Assembly: GCA_015232855.1 (NCBI GenBank)
Contig: JADFYW010000024.1
Location: 1-43,549 of the forward strand
DNA length: 43,549 nt
From: Fibrobacteria bacterium
Lineage (GTDB): Bacteria; Fibrobacterota; Fibrobacteria; UBA11236; JADFYW01
Direction: 5' to 3'
Part shown: positions 17,511 to 27,009 of the stretch, one piece after another
Position numbering within the stretch: the first letter of the stretch is position 1
Layout: each line of letters opens with the position of its first letter
Made by a program: the position numbers and the translations under genes
Notes under the pieces: generated by a model
Seen by the model: the letters and a program-made list of their open reading frames with translations, nothing else
Database searches by the model: none
What the model was told of the DNA's origin: nothing

Positions 17511-18305
17511 CTATGAACATTTGGATAGTTCAAATATACCGCACCCATATGTACAATTGAAATTATTATCCATTTCTTGTTTGCGTAAAGGCACATTTTT
17601 GTGTAATTGCCCAGAGTCATCTACATAAGAAAAATCATCAATAGTAAATTTGTCTTTAAATAGGAATAAGAGGTGCCTTATTGAAAAAACACGATGAGCA
17701 TTAAACTCTATTCGTTGTGGACCAATGGGAACTGAAAAATAGAATTTTCCGTCAGGTTTCAAAAAAGTATACAAATTTTTGAAACCCTTGATATAACCTT
17801 CATAAGAAATGGGGTCTCCATACCGACCCAGGCCAAAGTGTTCTAAAGCATGCAAACAGGAAAGCGAATCGCAGTAATTATTAAATTTATCATCAACCTG
17901 CATCAGGTCTGCCTGAACAAATTTTATGGAATGTGTATCGCATTGTAACGGGCGAATATCGAAAACTTCAATAGTCCTAAATGAGGCTACATGGGCGACA
18001 AAGCCATCAATTCTTGAACCAACATCTACATGTTTCTGAGGATTTTGCTTGAAAATTTTATTGGCCACTAACAAATCCTGATTGAAATAATATCCCCCGA
18101 TATTTCCGCTTTGAGATGATTTGTCATCAAAAAATGGAGTGATTTTTCCCATTGGCCAAAAATGGGCAGAAGTGGCCCCTTGTTTTTTCAATTGCATTAA
18201 TTGAACGAAAAAGGATGGCAGATTAAGCATAGATTTTATAGTCCGGGAAGGGTTAAATCCTAATAGTGACATCCAAAAATATAAACGGTTATAAAATTTT
18301 CTCAT
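17511..18305 (-). CDS. DUF268 family protein, methyltransferase-like fold
   Basis: The 264 residues match DUF268 proteins found in polysaccharide loci. KHVDVGSRIDGFVAH resembles a SAM-binding motif I. FDIRPLQC, the LHALEHFGLGRYGD motif, and PDGKFYFSVPIG follow the order of class I methyltransferases. The activity of the family is not established. It starts with an ATGA overlap with the preceding methyltransferase, which points to coupled translation and a joint step, perhaps sugar O- or N-methylation. Confidence 0.75.
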   Translation of the reverse strand: MRKFYNRLYFWMSLLGFNPSRTIKSMLNLPSFFVQLMQLKKQGATSAHFWPMGKITPFFDDKSSQSGNIGGYYFNQDLLVANKIFKQNPQKHVDVGSRIDGFVAHVASFRTIEVFDIRPLQCDTHSIKFVQADLMQVDDKFNNYCDSLSCLHALEHFGLGRYGDPISYEGYIKGFKNLYTFLKPDGKFYFSVPIGPQRIEFNAHRVFSIRHLLFLFKDKFTIDDFSYVDDSGQLHKNVPLRKQEMDNNFNCTYGCGIFELSKCS

Positions 18306-19021
18306 GTATTAATATTCTTTATAGGGTTAATGGTGTTAGTATGTTTTTCTCCTATATATAACCAGTGGCTGCATAAAATATTTAATTTACACAATTGTCG
18401 GACAAGAAACCTGGAATGGATATATTTTTGAAGAGGAGGAAGTAACCAAACCGGGATATACTTGTTAAAGTGAAAAAGCGGATCGTATTGAGATAACTCA
18501 CTTCGTTTGATGGCACATACATTCGGATTAGGGCTCCAATACCGCATATCCAGGGATATAAAGATCCCTCCGTCTTTTAATATCCGATGAGACTCTGAAA
18601 TAATATGAGCGCGATGTTTCTTACTGAGAATGGAGGAAAGACAGACAAATTGAAAAACAATGTCAAAGCTCTTGTCTTTATATGGCATATTGCCCGCGTT
18701 TGCATGGTAAAAATGTACATCAGTATTATACGTTATCCCTCTTTGAAGCGAATCTAAACGGATGTCCAAGCCATGAAGAGACGAAAAAGGCAGTAAAGAA
18801 GAGAACCGCTTAATAATATTGCCTGAGCTGCATCCGATTTCCAATATGGTTAACTGTTCAGATTTATTTTGCAAGCGTTTTTTGAATTCTGTTTGAATAT
18901 GACCAAAAATTATTTCCCAAACCACGGTTTTGGCGATGTTTGCACGCCATTTATTCTTTTTAGAAGAATTATGGGTGTATTTCGTGTATACCTGTTCTAT
19001 ACGTGTTCTTTCAGTATCCAT
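18302..19021 (-). CDS. Class I SAM-dependent methyltransferase
   Basis: A Methyltransf_11/25-type domain: motif I LEIGCSSGN, motif II GLDIR, NAGNMPYKDKSFDIVFQF, and RILKDGGIF. The longest frame reaches 19090 but overlaps the PaaK-like gene by 62 nt. The ATG at 19021 (residue 24 of that frame) starts just after the PaaK-like stop and is preferred, giving 239 residues. It ends in an ATGA overlap with the DUF268 gene. Likely to methylate a sugar of the glycan; in Wzt/Wzm systems a terminal methyl can serve as the export signal, which would fit the Wzt at the locus start (inference). Confidence 0.85.
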   Translation of the reverse strand: MDTERTRIEQVYTKYTHNSSKKNKWRANIAKTVVWEIIFGHIQTEFKKRLQNKSEQLTILEIGCSSGNIIKRFSSLLPFSSLHGLDIRLDSLQRGITYNTDVHFYHANAGNMPYKDKSFDIVFQFVCLSSILSKKHRAHIISESHRILKDGGIFISLDMRYWSPNPNVCAIKRSELSQYDPLFHFNKYIPVWLLPPLQKYIHSRFLVRQLCKLNILCSHWLYIGEKHTNTINPIKNINT

Positions 19022-19028
19022 TTTTACA

Positions 19029-20399
19029 TTATCGCTGTGTACCGGCAAGAGGAAAATCAAGTTCTGAAATAAAATGAAGGCGTTTACCATTTTTTAGTTT
19101 AGGTAATGCATCAAGGTATTCGAATGTGATGTTAAGATCTTTATTCAATGTTTTTCTGGTTTTTTCTTTTAATAGGGTAATTGATGATTCGGAAAATTTT
19201 TCGCCTTTTATAATAGAAAAATGTATGTGATTAATTGCTTTTTGGGTAATGCGAAACTGTTTTATGTTGCTTTTGTTTTTCAAAAGACTTCGTGCTATAT
19301 AATAAAAAACTAAACCGCTGGAAACCTTACCGTCAACAGTCATTACCATATTGTTTAATCTTCCTTCAATTGTTTTAATAAGCGGTAACGCACAACCGCA
19401 AGAACAACTTGTGTTTGAATAGCTACCTGCATCTCCTATTTTATATCTAATAAGCGGCATGCGCTCATTGTCTAAATTGGTAATGACAATTTCTCCGGTT
19501 TTGTTTTCGGGGACACAGGTATTGTTTTCTATAAATTCCAGATAATTATTTTCGTAAACAAGATGCATGTTTTTATGGGCGCAGGAATGTGCTATTATTC
19601 CGGTTTCACTACTTCCATATTCATTTACCACAGGACATTTCCAAACTTTTTCAATCACATCTCTTTCGGAATCATGTAATACTTCTGAAGTGGTAATCAC
19701 GGCTTTTAATGTTAAGCCTGGGTCTTGGTTACATCGTTGTATATATTCAGAAAAACGAAAGATAGCTGAGGCATATCCGTAAATGTAGGCTGGTTTGTAG
19801 TTACGGAGTTGTTGTATATAGTTTTGAAGGTACTTATCACCAAGCTTAAATACTGAAAAGCGCTTTCTGTTCATGAGAAAATCCTTAATGGATTCTTTCC
19901 AGCGTGATGATGTATCTAGTGGTATGCCGTAAAACCGGGCTTCTTTGTCTCCTATTCCTATGTTAAACCAGGAATGTTCCCGGTATTTAGCAGCCCTGAA
20001 AGCAGCGGCATAATTTCTTGAAATCTGAAACCGCATAGGTTTACCTGTAGAGCCACTTGTGGTTTCAGTAGCAAAAGGCCCGGAATCTTTAGTGCTGATT
20101 AATGCGTCAGTATGTTGAATAATGTCCTGTTTGGTAAGATAAGGAATTGAAAGTAATTCTTTTTTGTTCCGAAAGTTATAGGGATTAAAATTACAAGATT
20201 TGAAACGGGCATAATATAAAGGAACATGTTCATAGGCATGTATAAGAATGTTTTTCAATTTTTCCATTTGAAGTTGTTCAAGTTCCTGTTTTGATAGATG
20301 CTGGCTTTTGCAAACTTGATGGAAAATGCGCAATACTGGCTCTTTACGCAAAAATTGAATAAGCGGATAAAGTATGTTTCCAGCTAATGTTGAATTCAT
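19029..20399 (-). CDS. PaaK/CapK-like adenylate-forming enzyme
   Basis: A 456-residue member of the phenylacetate-CoA ligase-like branch of the ANL superfamily, common in capsule and exopolysaccharide loci. The AMP-binding loop TSGSTGKP is at about 114-121. NEYGSSETG, MPLIRYKIGD and a C-S-C-G-C metal-type loop follow, and then the hinge and C-terminal domain. The family activates a carboxylate as acyl-adenylate; the substrate is unknown. It may feed acylation or amidation of a sugar. It begins in an ATGA overlap with the upstream GT4. Confidence 0.85.
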   Translation of the reverse strand: MNSTLAGNILYPLIQFLRKEPVLRIFHQVCKSQHLSKQELEQLQMEKLKNILIHAYEHVPLYYARFKSCNFNPYNFRNKKELLSIPYLTKQDIIQHTDALISTKDSGPFATETTSGSTGKPMRFQISRNYAAAFRAAKYREHSWFNIGIGDKEARFYGIPLDTSSRWKESIKDFLMNRKRFSVFKLGDKYLQNYIQQLRNYKPAYIYGYASAIFRFSEYIQRCNQDPGLTLKAVITTSEVLHDSERDVIEKVWKCPVVNEYGSSETGIIAHSCAHKNMHLVYENNYLEFIENNTCVPENKTGEIVITNLDNERMPLIRYKIGDAGSYSNTSCSCGCALPLIKTIEGRLNNMVMTVDGKVSSGLVFYYIARSLLKNKSNIKQFRITQKAINHIHFSIIKGEKFSESSITLLKEKTRKTLNKDLNITFEYLDALPKLKNGKRLHFISELDFPLAGTQR

Positions 20400-21424
20400 G
20401 CTTTTAGTCCTTTAAATAAATCAGACCAGAGTAATTTTACTTTGTCCCACGAATAATGTTCAACAGACTTTCTGGCGCAAGTGAGGACAAGGGTTCCTGC
20501 TTCTGGATTCTTAATGATCTCGGTTATTTTTTGTGCCATTGCGGAATAATCATCTATTGAAAAGAGAAACGCTTCATTATTGTGTTTAAATAACTGGGGG
20601 ATGCCGCCGGCGTTGGTAGATATCAGAAGGAGTCCCATGGCGGCTGCTTCTATGAGTGTAAATGGAGTGTTATCTATTTTTGAAGTATTTATGAAAAAAT
20701 CATGCCGCATGCCTTCCTGATTAATTTCTTTTTTTGATAGTCTCCCTGGGAATAGGATGTTATTTTCCAGCCCGAGTTCTTTAGTAAGTGATTTACATGA
20801 TTTAAATGCACCTGAATCAGGCCCTGCCATAGTAAGCAGGCAATGGGGATACTGTTTTTTTAATTCAGCAATAAGCTTAACTGCCATGAGGGGATTATAA
20901 ATATTATGAAACCTGCGTAACCAAAATAATCGGGGTCTAAATGTATTCCGCTTTTTAAAGGTGTAGTTTTCAAGCATAATAGGATTTGGAATTATTTGGC
21001 ATAGCTTTGTAAAGCGGAGCGCCCAGGATTGTAAATAAAACGAAGGAGAAATAATTTTGGCTGCGTGAGAAAGTAAAAAGGAAAAGAGAAAGGTATGCTT
21101 TTCTGAAAAAGGAGGAAGATTTCCGCCTCTCAAATCAAGCATATATGGCTTATGCAGTAGCTTTAATAATATTCCAGAACAAAATCCCCAATAGAAGGCA
21201 GGGCCGGAAAAGAGTTCAATAAGCACACAGTCATATTTATTTCGTTTAAATATAATAGTGCACATCATTCCCATAAATCGTAATGGTTTAGATTTGAAAT
21301 GACTAGTAGTGATAACTGGTATGGCCATATTGGTAAAATTACGGGCCAGGAATTCACCCATTTGTGGAGTATGCCCATGTTGAGAAATAAAGTTACCAAT
21401 AAGGAGTAGTCTCGGGTACATCAT
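20396..21424 (-). CDS. Glycosyltransferase family 4
   Basis: A 342-residue GT-B enzyme. The N-terminus has LIGNFISQHGHTP. The donor domain has LTMAGPDSG, PGRLSKKE, and TPFTLIEAAAMGLLLIST, which carries the second Glu of the EX7E-type site. The stop overlaps the PaaK-like ATG (ATGA). The segment around residue 95 is hydrophobic and may rest on the membrane. Confidence 0.86.
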   Translation of the reverse strand: MMYPRLLLIGNFISQHGHTPQMGEFLARNFTNMAIPVITTSHFKSKPLRFMGMMCTIIFKRNKYDCVLIELFSGPAFYWGFCSGILLKLLHKPYMLDLRGGNLPPFSEKHTFLFSFLLSHAAKIISPSFYLQSWALRFTKLCQIIPNPIMLENYTFKKRNTFRPRLFWLRRFHNIYNPLMAVKLIAELKKQYPHCLLTMAGPDSGAFKSCKSLTKELGLENNILFPGRLSKKEINQEGMRHDFFINTSKIDNTPFTLIEAAAMGLLLISTNAGGIPQLFKHNNEAFLFSIDDYSAMAQKITEIIKNPEAGTLVLTCARKSVEHYSWDKVKLLWSDLFKGLKA

Positions 21425-21450
21425 TATACACTTAAGAATAAAGGGTCATT

Positions 21451-22866
21451 TTATTTCAACGAAAATAAATTTTTTATGGAGAGAGTTTTTTGTGTTGATG
21501 ACAATGTTACGAAGGCTAAACCATATACAAAAGCAGGTAGTGCCAGACGCATAGACGAATGGGAAACAGTTAATAATGAAAAACTGACAAACGCAATGAG
21601 TACAAGTTTTGAATCAGTTATTTTATGTTCTTTAAATTTTTGGAAGGGTAGTGTTAACATAAAAAAGAGAGAAAGTAGTCCAAGAAGTCCATGTTCGGCA
21701 AGCATACGGGTAAATTCGGTGTGGGCTGAGGCCTGTCTCCCAAAACTATAGTGACTTCTCGCTATCCGGCCCATACCCGGTCCTACCCCAAGGAGGAAAT
21801 TATCTTTGAAAATTTCAATATCATCTTTAATTATGTCTTGTCGACCAGTAAATGAAAATCGAACATCAGTATGTGCAATTACTTGATAACGTTGTGTTAA
21901 CATACCATCAGTAAAACTATTCAAGCTTCTCCAAAGTTGGAAAAAGATGACTATTGCCAAAATACTCATTAAGAAAATGCGTTCAGTTAGATTCCTTTTT
22001 TTTGCGGAGAACTGAAAATACAAAATTAAAAGGAAGCAGGATATAACTGCGGTAATTACTCCTCCGCGAGAAAAGGTTAATAGGCCGAATACCAAAAAGA
22101 GACCAAAAAAGGCTAAATCTCGATAAAACTTGTGGAAAAGGGATTGTTTTAGCAGAAAGCATAAAAAAATCAATATCACTCCAAATCCGAGTGCAGTAGA
22201 AACCTGGTTTGGACCGTAGCCTCCGGATAATTCATAGTTTGAATACATATTGAAAGTGATATCTTCAAGATTATAAAAATTTTTGATCAAAAAACTTAAG
22301 GCGCTGATTAACGGTAAAAGCAAGTAGAGCACTGTCTTGGTGAACTCAGCAAGAGTCATTGTAGTTTTATTAAAATACATAGTTGCAAGACATAATAATG
22401 CAGGGCCGGAAAGAGTGGAAGCAATCATTTCACGAAGAGCCATTCCACTGACATTGGGGTCTGACAAAATAATGGAAGGTGTTAATAATAAAAAGTATGC
22501 GAAAATGGATTTATTAAACCGTAAATTGAAAGGGTTGGTTTTAAGGCCCATAAGAAGCAGTAGTATTGTACTATATTTGCCATATTCCCAAAAAATATTG
22601 GCCCGAGTCATCCTTAATATGAGTTCCAGTCCAACCATATAAGCTGCAAAAAAATGGGCCAAATTTTGTTTCTTTTTAAATTGGATTGCATGAATACCAT
22701 AGGCAAGTGCTAGATATGCCCATATTGTTGAAAAATTGGAATCTTTCTGGATGAATAACCCCAGCACAATATGGATTCCAACCCAAAAAAACAAAGATTG
22801 CTTGTTTATGTAGGGCACTGCTTTTGTAGATGTCTCGGAAATATTGTTATGTGACGATATTTGCAT
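21451..22866 (-). CDS. O-antigen polymerase/ligase-like membrane protein (Wzy/WaaL family)
   Basis: A 471-residue protein with about ten to twelve hydrophobic helices. A large loop carries RFSFTGRQDIIKDDIEIF, LLGVGPGMG and SAHTEFTRMLAEHG, the pattern of the Wzy_C/O-antigen ligase family. It could polymerise lipid-linked repeats in the periplasm or ligate chains. Wzy versus WaaL cannot be separated by sequence inspection. No Wzx flippase or chain-length regulator is visible in the window, whereas a Wzt ATPase is present, so a ligase role is a real alternative. Confidence 0.8.
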   Translation of the reverse strand: MQISSHNNISETSTKAVPYINKQSLFFWVGIHIVLGLFIQKDSNFSTIWAYLALAYGIHAIQFKKKQNLAHFFAAYMVGLELILRMTRANIFWEYGKYSTILLLLMGLKTNPFNLRFNKSIFAYFLLLTPSIILSDPNVSGMALREMIASTLSGPALLCLATMYFNKTTMTLAEFTKTVLYLLLPLISALSFLIKNFYNLEDITFNMYSNYELSGGYGPNQVSTALGFGVILIFLCFLLKQSLFHKFYRDLAFFGLFLVFGLLTFSRGGVITAVISCFLLILYFQFSAKKRNLTERIFLMSILAIVIFFQLWRSLNSFTDGMLTQRYQVIAHTDVRFSFTGRQDIIKDDIEIFKDNFLLGVGPGMGRIARSHYSFGRQASAHTEFTRMLAEHGLLGLLSLFFMLTLPFQKFKEHKITDSKLVLIAFVSFSLLTVSHSSMRLALPAFVYGLAFVTLSSTQKTLSIKNLFSLK

Positions 22867-22881
22867 AGAAAGGGAAGCCTG

Positions 22882-24516
22882 TCAGTTGCTATTTATGGGA
22901 ATCTGAGGAAATTTATTTAGCATTTGCTTTGCCTGTTGCATCCTTAATCTTACCTGCCATAGAGTGAAAGGCAGTAAAATAAAGGCAATTGATAACCTCA
23001 GGATTTTCTTGATATATGTTCCTTTTATTACGAAAGTGCCAAATACCCGGTGCCACATCATCTCTTGAACCTGCTCCCTGGAAAAATGCCTGCAGGCCAA
23101 ATACCATTCAGAAACCGAGGGCAAATGTAGGTGAAATAGTTTGGTTCTGCTACTAGAATAGGTGACTTTACGCATATTATGAAAGCGTAAGCCACCTGAT
23201 GTTGCTTTGTGATGAAAAACACGAATTTTTGGATTAAGAATCATTATACATCCGCTTAAATATAGCCGAATACCCAAATCAAAATCCGCTCTCATACCGT
23301 TATCATAAGCCAAATCAAACAATCCAGATTTATTTAACATGTTTTTTGCTATTAAACAGTTGTTGGTGGGGAGTACGTCACTGAGACGGAGAAAAGAAAA
23401 ATTAAAGGGGAGGGGCGAAGCATCTTTTTCATCAACTACTCCACATGAAACACCAGCATTATAAGCTTTGAGGGTTGCATAATGTTGTTCAAGAAAATCG
23501 GCAGGGATTTTGTCATCATCATCATCTATAAAAAGGAGAAAATCCCCATTACTGGTGTTGATGCCAGTGTTTCGGGCAGAGCATTGTCCGGGAATATCCT
23601 GATAGATATGCTTAAGAGGTAATTTTGGGAATTTTCCACTTAAATCGGTTTCACGTTGGGATATGGGTGATTGATCTATTATGATGATTTCAAAGGGAGA
23701 TATACTTTGAGTCTCTAATTGACGGAGTACCGTATATAAATATGAGTATCTTGATAAGGTAGGGATAATGACAGAGATCTTTGGATTTGAGGGGTGGGTG
23801 GAAGAAAACTTTGCAGGCGCGTGTGGATAGTGGGACACCTTATAAGAAGGAACCTGAGTATTGCTGACCTGACGGTACATTTTTTGTAACCTATAGAGAG
23901 AACTGCTTTTGGTCAGATAGTAACGCATAAGACACCACCGTAACCAGGATATGCCAAAACTGCATTTTACAAAATATAACTGTTCAACTAACGGAGGGGA
24001 AATGGGTGTAAGATTTTTGTTGTAGGGAAGCATTTCTGGAGTATTGAGGATAATGATTCCTTTTTGATAAAAGCGAAACCCCATTTCGAGTCCGGCCATG
24101 TCAAGACTAAAAAAATAAGGGTTCAGGTGAGCAAGAGTAGTAAGTACTTCATGCCGCATAATACAAGCGCGAAGGGAAAGTCTCCAGGATACATATGTAC
24201 AATTATGTTGTGGTTCAGTATTGAACATTGATACGGGATCAACATATTTAAGAAATTCAGGATTACCCTGAGTCCCCAGGTCATAACCAGCATGCCATAC
24301 CTGTCCTGAAGTTGAAAATATTTTTGATAGCAAATGGTAATGGAGCTTGCCCAGTTTGGCGTCCCAAATACAAACAAAATCTACATCTTTTTTGTGCTTA
24401 ATCGTGTCTAGTTTTTGGTAAACACTTTTCACCGAAGGCAGGGCAGCATGTACTTGTCCGTATGACCAGGAAAAGAGCTCTGATTCGCCGTTTAATAAAA
24501 TTACATCAATCACCAT
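22882..24516 (-). CDS. Two-domain glycosyltransferase with C-terminal GT2
   Basis: Residues from about 245 form a GT2 domain: ISVIIPTLSRYSYL, IIIDQSP, CSARNTGINTSNGDFLLF, the metal motif IDDDDD, and MRADFDLGIRLY. The first 220 residues look like a second, degenerate GT-A half (VCIWDAKLG, CIMRHEVL, DMAGLEMGFRFY) lacking a full nucleotide-binding motif. The longest frame starts at 24591 inside the upstream GT4. The ATG at 24516 lies 10 nt past its stop and starts MVIDVILLNGE, so I chose it (544 residues). Confidence 0.83.
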   Translation of the reverse strand: MVIDVILLNGESELFSWSYGQVHAALPSVKSVYQKLDTIKHKKDVDFVCIWDAKLGKLHYHLLSKIFSTSGQVWHAGYDLGTQGNPEFLKYVDPVSMFNTEPQHNCTYVSWRLSLRACIMRHEVLTTLAHLNPYFFSLDMAGLEMGFRFYQKGIIILNTPEMLPYNKNLTPISPPLVEQLYFVKCSFGISWLRWCLMRYYLTKSSSLYRLQKMYRQVSNTQVPSYKVSHYPHAPAKFSSTHPSNPKISVIIPTLSRYSYLYTVLRQLETQSISPFEIIIIDQSPISQRETDLSGKFPKLPLKHIYQDIPGQCSARNTGINTSNGDFLLFIDDDDDKIPADFLEQHYATLKAYNAGVSCGVVDEKDASPLPFNFSFLRLSDVLPTNNCLIAKNMLNKSGLFDLAYDNGMRADFDLGIRLYLSGCIMILNPKIRVFHHKATSGGLRFHNMRKVTYSSSRTKLFHLHLPSVSEWYLACRHFSREQVQEMMWHRVFGTFVIKGTYIKKILRLSIAFILLPFTLWQVRLRMQQAKQMLNKFPQIPINSN

Positions 24517-24526
24517 AATATTATTT

Positions 24527-25744
24527 TTAGAGGGATTTATACAGCTCTTCAAATTTTGAAATTTGATCTTTAATAAAAAATTGGGACACAATGCGTTCTC
24601 GGCCTCTCTTGCCCATTTGGTTAATAAAAGAAGGTTGCTTACTAAACATCATAACGGCATCTGCAATAGCAGATGGGTCGCGGCGAGGGACTATTATCCC
24701 GGTATGATTATGAATAACATTCTCCGATAACCCACCGGCGTCAGAACAAATAACGGGTGTTTGCATTGCCTGACTTTCAATGACACTATTGCAAAAGCCT
24801 TCTGATACTGAAGGATGAAGGAAAATATCGGCCGATTGGAGTTTCTTTTTGGCTTCATTTGGAGAGTGGTATCCGGAAAGGGTAATAATATTGTTAAGTC
24901 CGTACTGATGAATGCAATAAGCAAGAACCTCAAAATAGGTGCCGTCCCCAATTATATCATATGTTACCTGGATATTACGTTGGCAGAGAATCCATATAGC
25001 CTGAATAGAATATTCAAGGCCCTTTACCCAATGCAAGCGGCTAATGCTTAAAAGGCGAAGAGGGCGCAGCCCTGGGAGGTAATCTGAGGTGGAGGAGGGG
25101 CTAAAAAAATCACAATCAATAGCTGGAGGGATCAGTACATATTTTTTGCTCTGGGTCATCCCTCGTTTTAGTGCTTGTTGGTAGAGACTAGTACCTAAAA
25201 AATGCATAGCATGAGACGTTTGAAATACCTCTTTATAATATTCGGATTTTTCTACTCCGGAGATATTGATATCACTTCCTCTAAAACTAACAACAGCCTT
25301 ACACTGAAGTAGTCTGGCTAGATATATCTTTTCCCGTGCGAGGCCTCCAAATTCGTAATGAATAACATCAGGGGCAAGCAGGATGATACGAGCGTCTAAA
25401 TATACCTTTTTGAAAATGTTCCATCCAAAAGATTTGTGCCCTCTTATAATATAGCGCGTAAAAACTACAGGTCTTTTAATAAACAGGCCGATGAGTACAG
25501 GCAAGAAATAGAGGGCTGCTTTCCATGCGGGTTTATGAGGAAAATTTTGAAATACACGAGTTGGAAGAAGGCCTGCATTATCTTGCTGATTAAGATATTC
25601 CCATGCTTTTTTATTATGAACATCGCAAATTATATGAATATTCCATCCCCGCTTGTCAAGCCCTATACATTTATTTAAAATAAAGGTTTCGGAGTTTTGT
25701 GGAAAAACAGGTACATAACAAACAAGAGTGTCTCGCTTTTGCAT
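24527..25744 (-). CDS. Glycosyltransferase family 4
   Basis: A 405-residue GT-B enzyme. The start has VPVFPQNSETFILNK, a pattern common in GT4 of colanic/exopolysaccharide loci. The donor side has SISRLHWVKGLEYSI, IIGDGTYF, LSGYHSPNEA, and SVSEGFCNSVIESQAM with the EX7E site, then SDAGGLSE. It is a paralogue of the next GT4 upstream (62 nt away), with the same order of motifs. Confidence 0.9.
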   Translation of the reverse strand: MQKRDTLVCYVPVFPQNSETFILNKCIGLDKRGWNIHIICDVHNKKAWEYLNQQDNAGLLPTRVFQNFPHKPAWKAALYFLPVLIGLFIKRPVVFTRYIIRGHKSFGWNIFKKVYLDARIILLAPDVIHYEFGGLAREKIYLARLLQCKAVVSFRGSDINISGVEKSEYYKEVFQTSHAMHFLGTSLYQQALKRGMTQSKKYVLIPPAIDCDFFSPSSTSDYLPGLRPLRLLSISRLHWVKGLEYSIQAIWILCQRNIQVTYDIIGDGTYFEVLAYCIHQYGLNNIITLSGYHSPNEAKKKLQSADIFLHPSVSEGFCNSVIESQAMQTPVICSDAGGLSENVIHNHTGIIVPRRDPSAIADAVMMFSKQPSFINQMGKRGRERIVSQFFIKDQISKFEELYKSL

Positions 25745-25806
25745 AATAGAACAGAAAGTTATTTAATTACTTTTTTTCTAAATAGTCAGCAGAAAATACA
25801 GAGCTA

Positions 25807-27009
25807 TCAATATTTGTTTTTGACCTGAATGGCAAGGCGAAGCATATGAGTAAATGCATTTATTTGTTTTTCAAGGGTATGGTGGTTTATAACGTATGTG
25901 CGTGCAGCTTTACCCATTTCTAATCTTTGAATGGGTTCTTCGTACAAGTGAGCGAGTGCCCTGGCCATTGCTACAGGGTTTCTCACTGGTACCAGAATGC
26001 TGCCAGATTTTTGGCCAATGGTTTCTCGCATGCCTCCACAATCTGTGGAGACCACTGGTAATGCACATGCCATGGCTTCCAGGGCGGCATTTGATATGCC
26101 TTCACTTAAGCTGGCTAGTAAAAATGCATCAGCATGTTGTAGACGAGAAACAACTGCTTCTGGCGGAAGTGGCCCTGAGACATGGACATAATTTTTAAGC
26201 TCAAGATCCTGGATAGTAAAAAAGATTCTTTCTGATTCCGGACCGGTGCCTATTATCTCATACCGGACAGGAATACCCTGGTTAACCAGAATTTTAATAG
26301 CCTGGAGAGCATATTCATAACCCTTTCTCCAAATCAATGAACCAACAGAAATAATGGTAAACTCATTGTGTTTGGGGATTGTTTCCAGTGGAAAGAATAA
26401 TTCGGGATCTATGGCAGGATTAATAATATATGTTCTGTCTGATGGTAACCCAAAATGCATGGCCTCTTGTTTGATATGTTTTGATACACAGTGGACTGCG
26501 GAGGCAAGAGGTAAGGTGTCATGCAGTCCTTGTCGTAAGGCAGAACGCCTGGGGTTGTGGGGAGCAATATTTACCTGTGCGCCCCGGCAACTGATAATAA
26601 CAGGAATGCCAATGGCAAATAAGGCCTGATGGGCTATAGCTGCGGCATTCCATGGGAAGTAAATGACATCGTGATCTGTACCACAAAAAGGAAGATGTAT
26701 ATATAATTGCCTGTAAAACTCTTTTGGATTAAACGACTGTCTGATTACTTGTATTAGATGATAGCCAGACTTTGGTTTGCACAGGATATTTTTTACACAC
26801 AAATATAGAAAAATCGGTATTCGTATATATAAGGGGCAGTTCCAGGAAAAGGTGCGTATAAAAGTGAAGTTTTTATGGTTCTGTGTGACGCTTTCCGGTT
26901 TTGTTTGGCAGGCTAAAGTGAGCTGTAATCCTTTAGTACTTAAACCGTTAAACAGACGTAATAGAAACGTCTCGGGTGGCCAGGAAGTACCAATTATCAG
27001 GACCCTCAT
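25807..27009 (-). CDS. Glycosyltransferase family 4
   Basis: A 400-residue GT-B enzyme. The donor domain shows SVGSLIWRKGYEYALQ, EIIGTGPESE, VSGPLPPEAV, SLSEGISNAALEAMA (EX7E) and STDCGGMRE. It resembles the following GT4 and probably arose by duplication. It begins in an ATGA overlap with the Cys-less asparagine-synthase paralogue, which suggests co-translation. Confidence 0.9.
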   Translation of the reverse strand: MRVLIIGTSWPPETFLLRLFNGLSTKGLQLTLACQTKPESVTQNHKNFTFIRTFSWNCPLYIRIPIFLYLCVKNILCKPKSGYHLIQVIRQSFNPKEFYRQLYIHLPFCGTDHDVIYFPWNAAAIAHQALFAIGIPVIISCRGAQVNIAPHNPRRSALRQGLHDTLPLASAVHCVSKHIKQEAMHFGLPSDRTYIINPAIDPELFFPLETIPKHNEFTIISVGSLIWRKGYEYALQAIKILVNQGIPVRYEIIGTGPESERIFFTIQDLELKNYVHVSGPLPPEAVVSRLQHADAFLLASLSEGISNAALEAMACALPVVSTDCGGMRETIGQKSGSILVPVRNPVAMARALAHLYEEPIQRLEMGKAARTYVINHHTLEKQINAFTHMLRLAIQVKNKY

